Shown here: piece by piece, positions 1 to 7,305 of the stretch
How the letters are laid out: every line of letters starts with the position of its first letter
Position numbering within the stretch: position 1 is the stretch's first letter
DNA from: Stramenopiles sp. TOSAG23-3
Lineage: Eukaryota > Sar
Assembly: GCA_900128585.1 (NCBI GenBank)
Contig: LT642537.1
Location: forward strand, 1 to 15,004
Reading direction: 5' to 3'
Length of the DNA: 15,004 nt
Program-made: the position numbers and the translations under genes
The notes under the pieces: generated by a model
Told to the model about the DNA's origin: nothing
What the model saw: the letters and a program-made list of their open reading frames with translations, nothing else
Databases searched by the model: none

Positions 1-52
<52 letters not shown>

Positions 53-117
53 GTCGAAAGAAAGAAAGAAAGAAAGAAAAGAAAGAAAGAAAGAGTCAAA
101 AGAAAGAAAGAAGAGTT
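1..117. repeat. (GAAA)n microsatellite
   Basis: Nearly perfect GAAA tetranucleotide repeat, broken twice by a GAGTC interruption (near 52 and 93). It starts at the window edge, so its full length is unknown. The + strand is pure purine apart from the interruptions. Confidence 0.97.
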
Positions 118-347
118 CTTCTTCTAGGGAAACTTGAGATAAGAAGAAAAAAGGGGGGGACAAGGGACAAAGACAAGCAAATTAAAAAAATACTTAAATG
201 AATCATTTAGTATAATACTTATAGGTATTATAATAATAATAATAATATATAAATAACATAAGTAATATTATTTGATAGAAATATTACTTAACTGAAGTAG
301 AGACACCTAGTATTATAATGTGATACGGTTACGAAGAAGTGTCTTCT

Positions 348-364
348 GGGGGGGGGGGGGGGGG
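348..364 (+). repeat. Poly-G homopolymer, 17 nt
   Basis: Seventeen consecutive G lie in an otherwise AT-rich spacer, 221 nt upstream of the first start codon. Such runs can form G-quadruplexes and are prone to length error in sequencing, so the exact count is uncertain. Confidence 0.9.
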
Positions 365-540
365 CCTTTTAGGTTGAAACAGAAAAGAGCACATGCATGT
401 ATAGAAGAAGAAAGGAAGAGTGAGTGGAATCACACAATGGTTGAACAGTGGAAGTAGAAAGTACGTGAACTAAAGTGAGAGAAGCGTGTGTTTACATAGT
501 TTCTTTTTGGTGTGTGCCATTTTTCTTGTTTCGGCCTGTC

Positions 541-564
541 TATATACATATATATATATATATA
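541..564 (+). promoter_or_regulatory. TATA-rich element before the Cys/His-rich gene
   Basis: A run of alternating TA (TATATACATATATATA and onward) ends 20 nt before the ATG at 585. It could be a TATA-type core promoter with a very short leader, or simply a TA microsatellite in the 5' UTR. Its position resembles weaker TATA-like stretches before other genes here. Confidence 0.3.
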
Positions 565-584
565 CCTTTAAAGAACGGAAAACA

Positions 585-2378
585 ATGAAGAACTCCAAGA
601 GAGTGTCTAGGGCAGGGGTGCTCTTCCTCCTCTTGTTGGTGTCCCACGAGACGATCACGGTGGCGTCCAACATACGGACCGCGAAGAACATGCGGGGCAC
701 GGGGGATATGTTGTTCGCGATGGAGAGCGTCAACGAGATGCTCGAACATTTGGACGAGTCCGCGCTGGAGTCCATGCTATTGGAGGTCGACAGCAAGGGT
801 GGGATGTCCGAAGCGGAGGCGGCGACGCACGAGGTGCGCATAGCGCACGAAAGCATTCGGGAGGGCTACGCGTTTGAAAACTCCCCAGTCCTGGGTGACC
901 TGGACAAACTCCCCGCCGCCCCGGGGGAGGGCGAGGTCCTCTCCGCCGCGCAGCTGCAGTACCACCGCGGCGAAATATCGTCGTTCTTGGAAAAGGCGTT
1001 CTCTCACTTGGGCGCACGGTCCCACCACCAGAAAGGGGAGTGCGAGCGGTCGGCGAAGGTGAGCTGGTTCGATAGCTGCTCAGAAGAGTCGGACTGCGTC
1101 AGCTCGAAAGCGAAGCCGTGCGCGGGAAAGTGCGTCTGCGACAAGAGTGGGGTCAACGAGTGCGAGTGTGTATCCGATTCCGACGTGGACCTCGGCGACG
1201 TCTTGAAAAACCGGAAAGTTATCGACGAAGCCTTCCGCATGAAGGACTTCTTCAAGTACGCGGCCTATGGCTTCGTAGACGGCTTCTTCAGCGGGATGAT
1301 CCACCACATCCACGAAGGGTTCGAGGACCCGAAGTGCCACGACCACTCCTACGTCTCCGAGAGCGCCGACGACCTTTTGGAGTCGTTGAGCGAATTTTGG
1401 GACCACGTGAAGAGCATCCACACGAAGATCTGGTCCAAGACGGACCGGAAGGAAGTCTTGGACTCCTTCGTTACGCTTTTGAAACGGTTGAAGCACATGC
1501 TCTCCTCCGCAATGACGTTTGTTTGGAAATGCACGGGGACTCGGCAGTTGACACTTCTGTTTGGGATTATTCTGGTATTTTTTGGCCTGCAGTTGGCCAT
1601 CATGGGCACAACCTTTTTTCCTATCCTCATCAAGGTAGGGGGCATGCTGTTGGGGTTGTACTACACCGGGTCGTACGTCCTCAAGGCCTCCAAATACATC
1701 GTGAAGAACGTGCAAAAGAAAATCGACGGCAAGTGCGGTCATGACTGCAACAAAAAATTAGTAAAGAGCAGTTTTGGCATATTGGGTGCATTCGCCGAGC
1801 TGGTCATGCTGAGCGGGGCCGGGAGCATGATCAAAAAGCTTGCAAAGCCAGGGGCAGTGGGGAATATCAAAGTTTTGCCCACCATCCGGGTCGATATGCG
1901 CATTTTAATGAACAAGGTGAGGTTGTCAAAGTCCGGGAAAGCCGTCCGAGTGACCCAGAAAACCTTCAAGAGCAAGCCAAAGGCAGTTGCGGACAAGCGG
2001 TTGAAAGCGGCCATGGCGCACGCGGAGCATTCCGGACACTCGAACGTGTTGCACGCATTGCACCACGGCGCACATGCGGGCGAAAAGTTCGCCCACGGAC
2101 CGGTCACCAATGCGCTAGGGCACCACGAAGGTGGTGGCCACCACGGCGAAGGCCACGAGGAGAAGCATGGGGAAGGCCACGGGAAGGCAGCAGAGGGACC
2201 TCACTGCAAACACCACAAAGGAGTATGTATTGACACCCAAGAAAATATTTGCACCGTTCAGACAGTGCGTGGAAAGTGTCCAGGAGCTGCGCACATCCAC
2301 TGTTGTCCATCATCGCGTGTTAAAGTAGAATCTTCCGAAGATGAACATGAGGACGGTGAAGCGCACCATCGTCTTTAG
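585..2378 (+). CDS. Secreted/membrane Cys- and His-rich protein, unknown function
   Basis: 597 residues from the ATG at 585; the frame is open further upstream but only with a GTG, and this ATG is followed directly by a signal-peptide-like core (about 11-20, GVLFLLLLVS). Visible layout: acidic helical N-terminal part (about 40-140); an eight-Cys cluster (C153, 165, 171, 179, 183, 185, 193, 195); an aromatic/His-containing helical part (215-315); two adjacent hydrophobic segments (about 322-341 and 343-366) likely to be membrane spans; a basic linker (440-475); a His/Gly-rich stretch (478-544, repeated GHH and GEGH) that could bind metal; and a six-Cys module (C541, 548, 556, 565, 573, 574) with the pattern G-x-C, then G-x-CPG, then CC. 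That pattern resembles small C-terminal cysteine modules on some fungal and protist secreted hydrolases, but no hydrolase domain is seen here. The tail (583-597) is acidic and His-rich. I do not recognise the whole protein. No interruption by introns. Confidence 0.8.
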   Translation: MKNSKRVSRAGVLFLLLLVSHETITVASNIRTAKNMRGTGDMLFAMESVNEMLEHLDESALESMLLEVDSKGGMSEAEAATHEVRIAHESIREGYAFENSPVLGDLDKLPAAPGEGEVLSAAQLQYHRGEISSFLEKAFSHLGARSHHQKGECERSAKVSWFDSCSEESDCVSSKAKPCAGKCVCDKSGVNECECVSDSDVDLGDVLKNRKVIDEAFRMKDFFKYAAYGFVDGFFSGMIHHIHEGFEDPKCHDHSYVSESADDLLESLSEFWDHVKSIHTKIWSKTDRKEVLDSFVTLLKRLKHMLSSAMTFVWKCTGTRQLTLLFGIILVFFGLQLAIMGTTFFPILIKVGGMLLGLYYTGSYVLKASKYIVKNVQKKIDGKCGHDCNKKLVKSSFGILGAFAELVMLSGAGSMIKKLAKPGAVGNIKVLPTIRVDMRILMNKVRLSKSGKAVRVTQKTFKSKPKAVADKRLKAAMAHAEHSGHSNVLHALHHGAHAGEKFAHGPVTNALGHHEGGGHHGEGHEEKHGEGHGKAAEGPHCKHHKGVCIDTQENICTVQTVRGKCPGAAHIHCCPSSRVKVESSEDEHEDGEAHHRL

Positions 2379-2442
2379 TCGTAGAGTATAGAGACGCATA
2401 TAACATTTTTCTTAAACTTACGTACATTAGCTAACAAGGTTT

Positions 2443-3507
2443 TTAAATATTTTGAAGCTCCTTCGGTGCCCCAGGCCAGGAAGCTTCCCGATCCCAGAAC
2501 GAATCGCCGCGGCCGCCATAGTACGATTCCAGCACCGCATCGACAACCCTGGCTACTCGAAGGGCATTGTCTCCTGTGCTGGGGGCTGGCTTGGCCCCCT
2601 GGCTGACCAGGTCATCAACTATGGTTTGGATTAAGGGCTGTTGGGCGTGCGTGGGAAGCTCGAAAGGAATCTCTGTTACGTTCTGGACATTAAAGTCCTC
2701 CGGACCCGGGGTTAGCAACCGTATCGGCTCCTCCGTGAACGTAGAAAACTCAAGGGTACCACGTTCCCCCCTGATCACTATTTTGTCCTTGTACGAGGAC
2801 CCGGCAAAGGTCCAAGCTGCTGTTCCCAGCGCCGTATCACCAATTCTAAAGCTCATTGAGACCGTATCCTCGACCTTGTACTTGCCCGTAATATTTGTCG
2901 CGTGGCCTTTTGCCCCTGTAATGGGACCGACCAAATAATCGAGAATATCTAGCGTGTGCACTCCTACGTCCATGATAAGCCCTCCACCCGAACTTTCACT
3001 TTTCAAACGCCACCGATCTTCAATATTGGGTACGTACGGTCGAAGCATTTCATAACTAACGTGAACGACCGTTCCTATCTTTCCATCCGCTATCATTTTC
3101 TTCAGCAACCGGAAATGCTCTTGGCCTCGGCGGTAATAGGCAGAGAACAAGGGAACTTTTGCGTCCCGAAACGCGTTCACTATCTGTTCCGTTTCGCTGG
3201 CGTTTCGAGCCAGTGGTTTTTCAATGTAGCACGGTTTTCTGCTCTTCAAACACTCCAGGGCAAGATCAAGGTGGGTCCCTGGAGGCGTTGCGATGTATAT
3301 GGCGTTTACCTCCTCATCGTTAATCAGTTCATCTACTTTGGAGTAGAACCTTTTTACGTCATGCCGTTTGGCAAAATCGGCAGCTTTCGACTCCGTCCGT
3401 CGCATAACAGCTACTAATTCACTCCGATCACATTTGTAAAGGGGCGGACCACTTTTCACTTCGCAAACAGCGCCAGCCCCTATTATCCCCCAGCGAACCG
3501 TATCCAT
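2443..3507 (-). CDS. Gfo/Idh/MocA-family NAD(P)-dependent oxidoreductase
   Basis: 354 residues from the ATG at 3507; the frame extends six codons upstream but only to a GTG. Members oxidise or reduce sugars and related polyols with NAD(P). N-terminal Rossmann fold: glycine motif GAGAVCE (10-16), then a strand ending in IATPP (72-76) and the family hallmark EKPLA (96-100, K97 the usual catalytic lysine). The substrate half carries GGGLIMDVGVH (174-184), giving D180 and H184 of the usual D-x3-H pair. The N-terminal RWGIIGAGAVCEVKSGP and the end YYGGRGDSFWDR look like a subfamily common in bacteria, so a bacterial origin is possible, but this is from memory of the family pattern. Convergent with the upstream + gene, only 64 bp between stop codons. 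The substrate cannot be told. Full length, all key residues present. Confidence 0.9.
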   Translation of the reverse strand: MDTVRWGIIGAGAVCEVKSGPPLYKCDRSELVAVMRRTESKAADFAKRHDVKRFYSKVDELINDEEVNAIYIATPPGTHLDLALECLKSRKPCYIEKPLARNASETEQIVNAFRDAKVPLFSAYYRRGQEHFRLLKKMIADGKIGTVVHVSYEMLRPYVPNIEDRWRLKSESSGGGLIMDVGVHTLDILDYLVGPITGAKGHATNITGKYKVEDTVSMSFRIGDTALGTAAWTFAGSSYKDKIVIRGERGTLEFSTFTEEPIRLLTPGPEDFNVQNVTEIPFELPTHAQQPLIQTIVDDLVSQGAKPAPSTGDNALRVARVVDAVLESYYGGRGDSFWDREASWPGAPKELQNI

Positions 3508-3535
3508 AATATTTTCGACGTACACTTATGGACCG

Positions 3536-3545
3536 TTAAATAAAA
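3536..3545 (-). promoter_or_regulatory. TATA-like element before the Gfo/Idh/MocA gene
   Basis: On the minus strand this reads TTTTATTTAA, 29-38 nt upstream of the ATG at 3507. It has the right kind of sequence and distance for a core promoter, but the spacer is AT-rich, so chance is a real alternative. Confidence 0.25.
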
Positions 3546-3705
3546 TGGCATTCTTACCCTCTCGGTTTTGTCACGGATTTGTTAGTTAGACATGAACGAG
3601 AGTCGCGTTCACAACTTGAAACCGTTATTCTTCTTTCTTCTTATTTTTTTTTGTTTTTATTATTACTAATATTAGTTATAATAATAATAGAGCGATCAGC
3701 AGCAA

Positions 3706-3790
3706 ACAACAACAACAACAACAAAATTTGTTCTTCCTCTTCTTCTTCTTCTTTCTTTTGTTTTTTTTTCATCATTCTTCATTTTTTATT
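3706..3790. repeat. (CAA)n followed by TTC-rich tract
   Basis: ACAACAACAACAACAAAA is followed by a CTTCTTCTTC-type polypyrimidine tract. The CAA motif recurs in the 5480-5590 spacer, and GAA/CTT tracts recur near 5430 and 11040-11260. Confidence 0.85.
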
Positions 3791-3959
3791 ATTATAAAAA
3801 AAAAATAATATTTATTATATAATAATATTATACAACATGTAAGTAGAGTCTTTGTTTCGGGGTTGTTCAGGTCGGATGGTATCATTTAAAAAAACAAATT
3901 CGTAAGAATTTTACACAGCAACAAATACCTTCCTTTTTAACACCGTCCCCTGCTACCAC

Positions 3960-4943
3960 TTACTTTTCCAACTCATCGCTGATGATAGTTTCCATTTGAC
4001 GTTCAAACCCTGCAGTGTAACCTCCAGCACGGAACTGTTCGTTTCTATCGGACAGTGCCGCAAGGGCATGGGGAAGGTTGGGAAACACGTAACGTTTTCC
4101 CCCGGCAATGCCATCGAACGCTGCCTCGGCGACTTCATCTGGGGTTTGCCCGTTTTCGATAAGTTTGGGAAGTAACGAGAGCTGCTCTTGTACTTGTTCC
4201 ATCTCGTCTTTGCCGAGTGAACGCCCCTCATCGCCGTCTGCTTGGGCGTTTAGCTTCGAATTCTGGGTCGTCCGGACGACGTTAGTTTTTACGTAGCTTG
4301 GGCAGAGGGTGGACACCTCCACGTTGCTTTTTCTCCACGCCAGTTCGCTAGCGACGGATTCGGTAAGCGCAACGACTGCGTGTTTTGTGATCCCGTAGAG
4401 GCCACAGCCTTCGCTGATCCCGGCCAAGGAGGCCGTGTTCATGATGTGACACGGTTCTTTCAAGTGTCCATGGGCCGCCTCCATTGTTGGGACAAAAATG
4501 CGGGTTGCGTGCGCTACGGACCAAAAATTAATGTCAAACGATCGCTCCAGCGATTCGTCCGTTGCGCTGAGCAGCCCGGGCATCCCCGTCCCTGCATTGT
4601 TGAACAGCAGGTGGGGCGCCCCAAAATTCTCAATGCAGGCATCGTGCATTTCCTGAATCTTAGCCTTTTCTCCAACGTCCACTTCCATTTGCAATACATT
4701 ACACCCCTTCTTTTCTAGCTCGTTTGCCAGGTACGTGTTATGTGACCAGGATATGTCTGCTAGCAACAGCCTCGTACACCCGCGTTCCACACACGCCCTG
4801 GCAATCGCTTCGCCAATCCCCGAGGCGGCCCCTGTAACGACCGCAGTCTTGCCACGAACCCGTTGAACCCCACGGGTGTTTAAGTTTAGCATGCCGCTTT
4901 TGGTCAGCACCGCTAAAAGTGTAGGGGTGTAAGGCCCAAACAT
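3960..4943 (-). CDS. Short-chain dehydrogenase/reductase (classical SDR)
   Basis: 327 residues from the ATG at 4943. Classical SDRs carry out NAD(P)-dependent oxidoreduction of alcohols and ketones. All signature sites are visible: cofactor-binding TGAASGIG (37-44), acidic D63 after the second strand (LLLADIS), which usually indicates NAD(H) preference, NNAG (115-118), the structural/catalytic N139, S172 in NTASLAG and YGITK (Y183, K187). So N-S-Y-K is complete. C-terminal extension (about 225-327) is charged and longer than in minimal SDRs. The start is uncertain: the ATG at 4943 has C at -3, whereas an in-frame ATG at 4892 (310 residues) has G at -3 and sits just before the conserved domain; the extra 17 residues are uncharged apart from one lysine. 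Substrate unknown. Shares orientation with the gene to its left, but 452 bp apart. Confidence 0.92.
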   Translation of the reverse strand: MFGPYTPTLLAVLTKSGMLNLNTRGVQRVRGKTAVVTGAASGIGEAIARACVERGCTRLLLADISWSHNTYLANELEKKGCNVLQMEVDVGEKAKIQEMHDACIENFGAPHLLFNNAGTGMPGLLSATDESLERSFDINFWSVAHATRIFVPTMEAAHGHLKEPCHIMNTASLAGISEGCGLYGITKHAVVALTESVASELAWRKSNVEVSTLCPSYVKTNVVRTTQNSKLNAQADGDEGRSLGKDEMEQVQEQLSLLPKLIENGQTPDEVAEAAFDGIAGGKRYVFPNLPHALAALSDRNEQFRAGGYTAGFERQMETIISDELEK

Positions 4944-4964
4944 GAGAACAAAATACGCGGTTGC

Positions 4965-4972
4965 TAATTATA
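4965..4972 (-). promoter_or_regulatory. TATA-like element before the SDR gene
   Basis: On the minus strand this reads TATAATTA, 22-29 nt upstream of the ATG at 4943. Weak on its own. The distance resembles that seen before other genes in the window. Confidence 0.25.
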
Positions 4973-5350
4973 CTTGGCTATACCCAAGCTACTTTTTACA
5001 ACCACGGCAGCGCGGGTGAGAACAGCTTGAAACACCTTTCACAAAATGATTAGAGGAAAGAAAAAAACTTACTCGTTATCCAATACCAACACTGCTTAAA
5101 TTCCATACCTTGCCGAATTGTTAAATACTTTTAAAAAAATCGATATCACTCTGGACTCTGGCCGCCCTGAAACCCGAAACCCGGAATAAAGAATGAATGA
5201 ATGAATATTATAATGATGAATGAATACTATACGTACATGTGCGTGCTGCGTGCCCCTCCCGTAGTAGTATTACTATTATTAGCAGAATATTACATAGTAT
5301 ATGGAACAGCATGGAAGAAGACCATGGCTGATTAAACTGAGATCTGAGAT

Positions 5351-5398
5351 TGATGATGGGATGATGGGGGATGGGATGGGATATGGGATGGGAGATGA
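5351..5398 (+). repeat. GATGGG-type G-rich repeat
   Basis: Imperfect repeats of GATGGGA and GGGATGGGAT, with seven separate runs of three or more G on the + strand. Could form a G-quadruplex. Confidence 0.75.
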
Positions 5399-5425
5399 TA
5401 TTATTAATATTTATTAGAAGAAGAA

Positions 5426-5463
5426 TGAAGAAGAAGAAGAAGAAGAAAAAAAAAAAAAAAGAA
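5426..5463 (+). repeat. (GAA)n plus poly-A tract
   Basis: About seven consecutive GAA units followed by 14 or more A. All purine on the + strand. Confidence 0.9.
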
Positions 5464-5466
5464 GAT

Positions 5467-5612
5467 AATATTTTTAAAAACAAATCAACAACAACGAACA
5501 ACAACGAACAACAACAACAAAAAATTGATGAAAAAAAAAAAAAAATATTTTAAAACAAATTCAACGAACAACAACGAACAACAACAACAAAAATTGATGA
5601 AAAAAAAAAAAG
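5467..5612 (+). repeat. Imperfect tandem duplication, about 70-78 bp unit
   Basis: Two head-to-tail copies (about 5467-5543 and 5544-5612). Each runs AATATTTT, then A-rich, then CAA/CGAACAACAA, then AATTGATGA, then poly-A. Copy 2 is slightly shorter in the A runs and lacks one CAACAA. This arrangement points to local slippage or duplication. Confidence 0.8.
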
Positions 5613-5821
5613 ATAAAAAAATATAAAAAAACACTTTGTATTATGTGTATTAAATTACTTGGTATAATTATATAGTTGGTATATTATTAATTATTATAAC
5701 AAAAAAGAAATATTATTATTCTTCTTAGGTGTCTAGACGATGAATGTATATTTAAATGATCGTTTATCCCAGCACATGCTAATTCATTGATATATCTGTC
5801 TATCATACACACACAAACGCG

Positions 5822-5829
5822 TATAAATA
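5822..5829 (+). promoter_or_regulatory. TATAAATA box before the carrier gene
   Basis: A good TATA-box match, TATAAATA, 71-78 nt upstream of the ATG at 5900. The sequence between them is less AT-rich, which makes a short 5' leader plausible. Confidence 0.4.
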
Positions 5830-5899
5830 AACACCAACAGCATTCGTTTGTAGCGGAGGGAAAAGGATTGAACCTGTTCGACTTTGTCTGCGGCGAAAG

Positions 5900-6799
5900 A
5901 TGGCGCCTGGTTCGAAGAAAAACTTGTTCACGGAAATGTGTCTGTCTGGCTTCGTGGGTGGATCTTGCGTGGGGGCAATGAATCCCATAGACACCCTGCG
6001 AATCCGGTGGCAGATTCGGAGCGATGTAAAGTCCGAGCGAATGTACCAGTTTGGTTTTCGAATTTTAAAGCAGGAGGGGTTGTGGCGTGGGCTATGGCAG
6101 CCTGGGTGCTTGGCAAACATGGTTGCGATCAATTTCAGCACAGGGTTTCGGCTAGGGGCATACCCGTACATTCGGGATACCATCAGCGAGGGCCTTGGCC
6201 ACAAAGAGAAGCACCCCGCCGTGATGTGGCTTGCGGGCCTTCTTCCTGGCCTCATCGGGTACTGGACAATCACGCCCTTGTACGCCGTCAAGACGCAGCT
6301 TCAGGTCAGCGCGGCGAGGAAAGCCGCGGGAGATTCGGTCATCTATAAAAACACCCTGCACGGGTTGCAAACGATAGTAAAAGAAGGTGGGGTCACCGGC
6401 TTGTACCGGGGGGCGCTGAGCCTGATGGCCAGGGGGGGGCTGATCGGGAGCGGGCAGACGCTTGGCTACGACCTTTCCAAGACGAAAATGAAAGAGAACT
6501 TTGGGGTGAAAGACGGGCCCGTGCTTCACGTGTCGAGCAGCGTGGCCGCAGGCTTCGGGGCGACACTGTTCGGCATGCCGTGCGACGTCCTGTTTACATT
6601 TTGGACCACCGCGAAGCAGCGTGGGGCCCAGTACCGAAGTATTGCCCAGTGTGTCAGTGCAATGGTCAAAGAGAACGGGGTCGGTGTGTTTTACAGAGGC
6701 TCATTTGCCATGTTTTGTCGAGTTGTCCCCATTTTTACACTGTACTTTCCGATCTACGAGCAGGTGCGCCGCCTCGCTGGCTTTGGGTACATGAGTTAG
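5900..6799 (+). CDS. Mitochondrial carrier family (SLC25-like) protein
   Basis: 299 residues, the usual family length, from the ATG at 5900 (A at -3). Carriers of this family move metabolites across the inner mitochondrial membrane using three repeats of about 100 residues, each with a P-x-[DE]-x-x-[KR] motif. Repeat 1: PIDTLR (29-34, intact). Repeat 2: PLYAVK (126-131), with the acidic residue replaced by Y. Repeat 3: PCDVLF (227-232), with the basic residue replaced by F. The matching second motifs are EGLWRGLWQPG (59-69), EGGVTGLYRG (162-171) and ENGVGVFYRG (258-267). Six hydrophobic segments fit the family. The broken matrix salt-bridge network in repeats 2 and 3 is unusual but seen in some carriers. 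The substrate cannot be assigned. No N-terminal extension. Confidence 0.92.
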   Translation: MAPGSKKNLFTEMCLSGFVGGSCVGAMNPIDTLRIRWQIRSDVKSERMYQFGFRILKQEGLWRGLWQPGCLANMVAINFSTGFRLGAYPYIRDTISEGLGHKEKHPAVMWLAGLLPGLIGYWTITPLYAVKTQLQVSAARKAAGDSVIYKNTLHGLQTIVKEGGVTGLYRGALSLMARGGLIGSGQTLGYDLSKTKMKENFGVKDGPVLHVSSSVAAGFGATLFGMPCDVLFTFWTTAKQRGAQYRSIAQCVSAMVKENGVGVFYRGSFAMFCRVVPIFTLYFPIYEQVRRLAGFGYMS

Positions 6800-7305
6800 A
6801 TTGAGAAAGACAAAATATGCATTATTAATTTCCTACGAAGTATGTTTATTATTCTTATATTAATTCTGAAAAACATAAATTCGCAATTCATTTCCTTGTA
6901 TTATTGTCTCTGTTACTACTATTTATACCAATTGTATAAGTTTAGAAATATTTACAAATAATACACCGCACATTTGGATATTATATTATTACTGTGGTAA
7001 CTAAAAATATTTGCTGGGAGGCGGCGGGCGGCGGCGGCGGCTGGGAAGAGGGAAGAGGGGGGGGTCATCTAATATTAATAACATCTCAGTCGTATTTTCA
7101 TCAACAAATTAATTTAAATATTCAAATCGCGAGTGACTATAATATTGTATAGATAAATTACTTCATAATTCGCGGTCGGTTTTATCGAATACTTACTGCG
7201 TCTTAAAGGAACGGCAATTTAATGCACATCTTACGATAAATGATAAATACTTATCTCTGATGCTCTCACACAGAAAATACGGGAATTGCTTGTGAGGGTA
7301 AAATA
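6800..7305. other. AT-rich spacer with G-rich island
   Basis: 506 bp between two + strand genes. The first 200 bp, AT-rich, should hold the 3' end of the carrier transcript. A G-rich island follows (7013-7064), then AT-rich DNA up to the kinase ATG. TACTTA occurs twice (about 7191 and 7248). No reading frame of note. Confidence 0.7.
7013..7064 (+). promoter_or_regulatory. GGC/GGG-rich island, possible G-quadruplex
   Basis: A GGC-repeat block followed by GGGAAGAGGGAAGAG and eight G, abruptly set in AT-rich DNA. At least five runs of three or more G lie within about 50 nt on the + strand. It ends 241 nt upstream of the kinase ATG, so a promoter or quadruplex role is possible; simple repeat expansion is the alternative. 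Confidence 0.4.

Larger units (their letters stand above)
118..584. other. AT-rich upstream spacer with poly-G run
   Basis: Non-coding region before the first gene. It holds a purine-rich stretch with a 7-G run (118-180), a TA/TTATAA-rich part (181-330), an uninterrupted run of 17 G (348-364), and the TATA-rich leader of the next gene. A reading frame running leftward across 470-856 is only the antisense shadow of the first gene. Nothing RNA-like was recognised. Confidence 0.7.
3508..3959. other. Low-complexity spacer between two minus-strand genes
   Basis: 452 bp without a supported gene. It contains a pyrimidine-rich stretch (about 3628-3658), TTATTA-type repeats, a (CAA)n block (about 3706-3725), a TTC-rich tract (about 3730-3790) and then TTATTATA-type DNA to about 3835. 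It should contain the promoter of the Gfo/Idh/MocA gene and the 3' end of the SDR gene. A 72-residue + frame at 3579-3797 consists of low-complexity translation. Confidence 0.7.
4944..5899. other. Divergent promoter spacer, repeat-rich
   Basis: 956 bp between the divergent SDR and carrier genes. About 4944-5190 is mixed-composition DNA with a short GAAACCCGAAACCCGG stretch (5169-5184). About 5190-5720 is low complexity: GAAT repeats, GATGGG repeats, (GAA)n, poly-A and a duplicated CAA/GAA block. About 5720-5899 is the upstream region of the carrier, with TATAAATA at 5822. Small frames here (5208-5504 minus, 5371-5553 plus) translate simple repeats. Confidence 0.75.

Noticed and set aside
486-584. 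Upstream extension of the first gene to a GTG at 486
   Set aside because: Needs a GTG start and would translate the TA repeat; the ATG at 585 leads straight into a signal peptide.
1080-1742. 220-residue minus-strand frame inside the Cys/His-rich gene
   Set aside because: It is antisense to a gene with signal peptide and ordered modules; GC-rich third positions suppress stop codons on the other strand. No domain seen.
2956-3417. 153-residue plus-strand frame
   Set aside because: Antisense shadow of the Gfo/Idh/MocA gene, which has all family motifs.
5150-5190. GGACTCTGGCCGCCC...GAAACCCGAAACCCGG as a small RNA or hairpin
   Set aside because: Only short internal repeats; no convincing stem or known RNA pattern.
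6800-7305. tRNA or other RNA gene in the spacer
   Set aside because: No tRNA box A/B pattern or cloverleaf found by eye here or in the other spacers.
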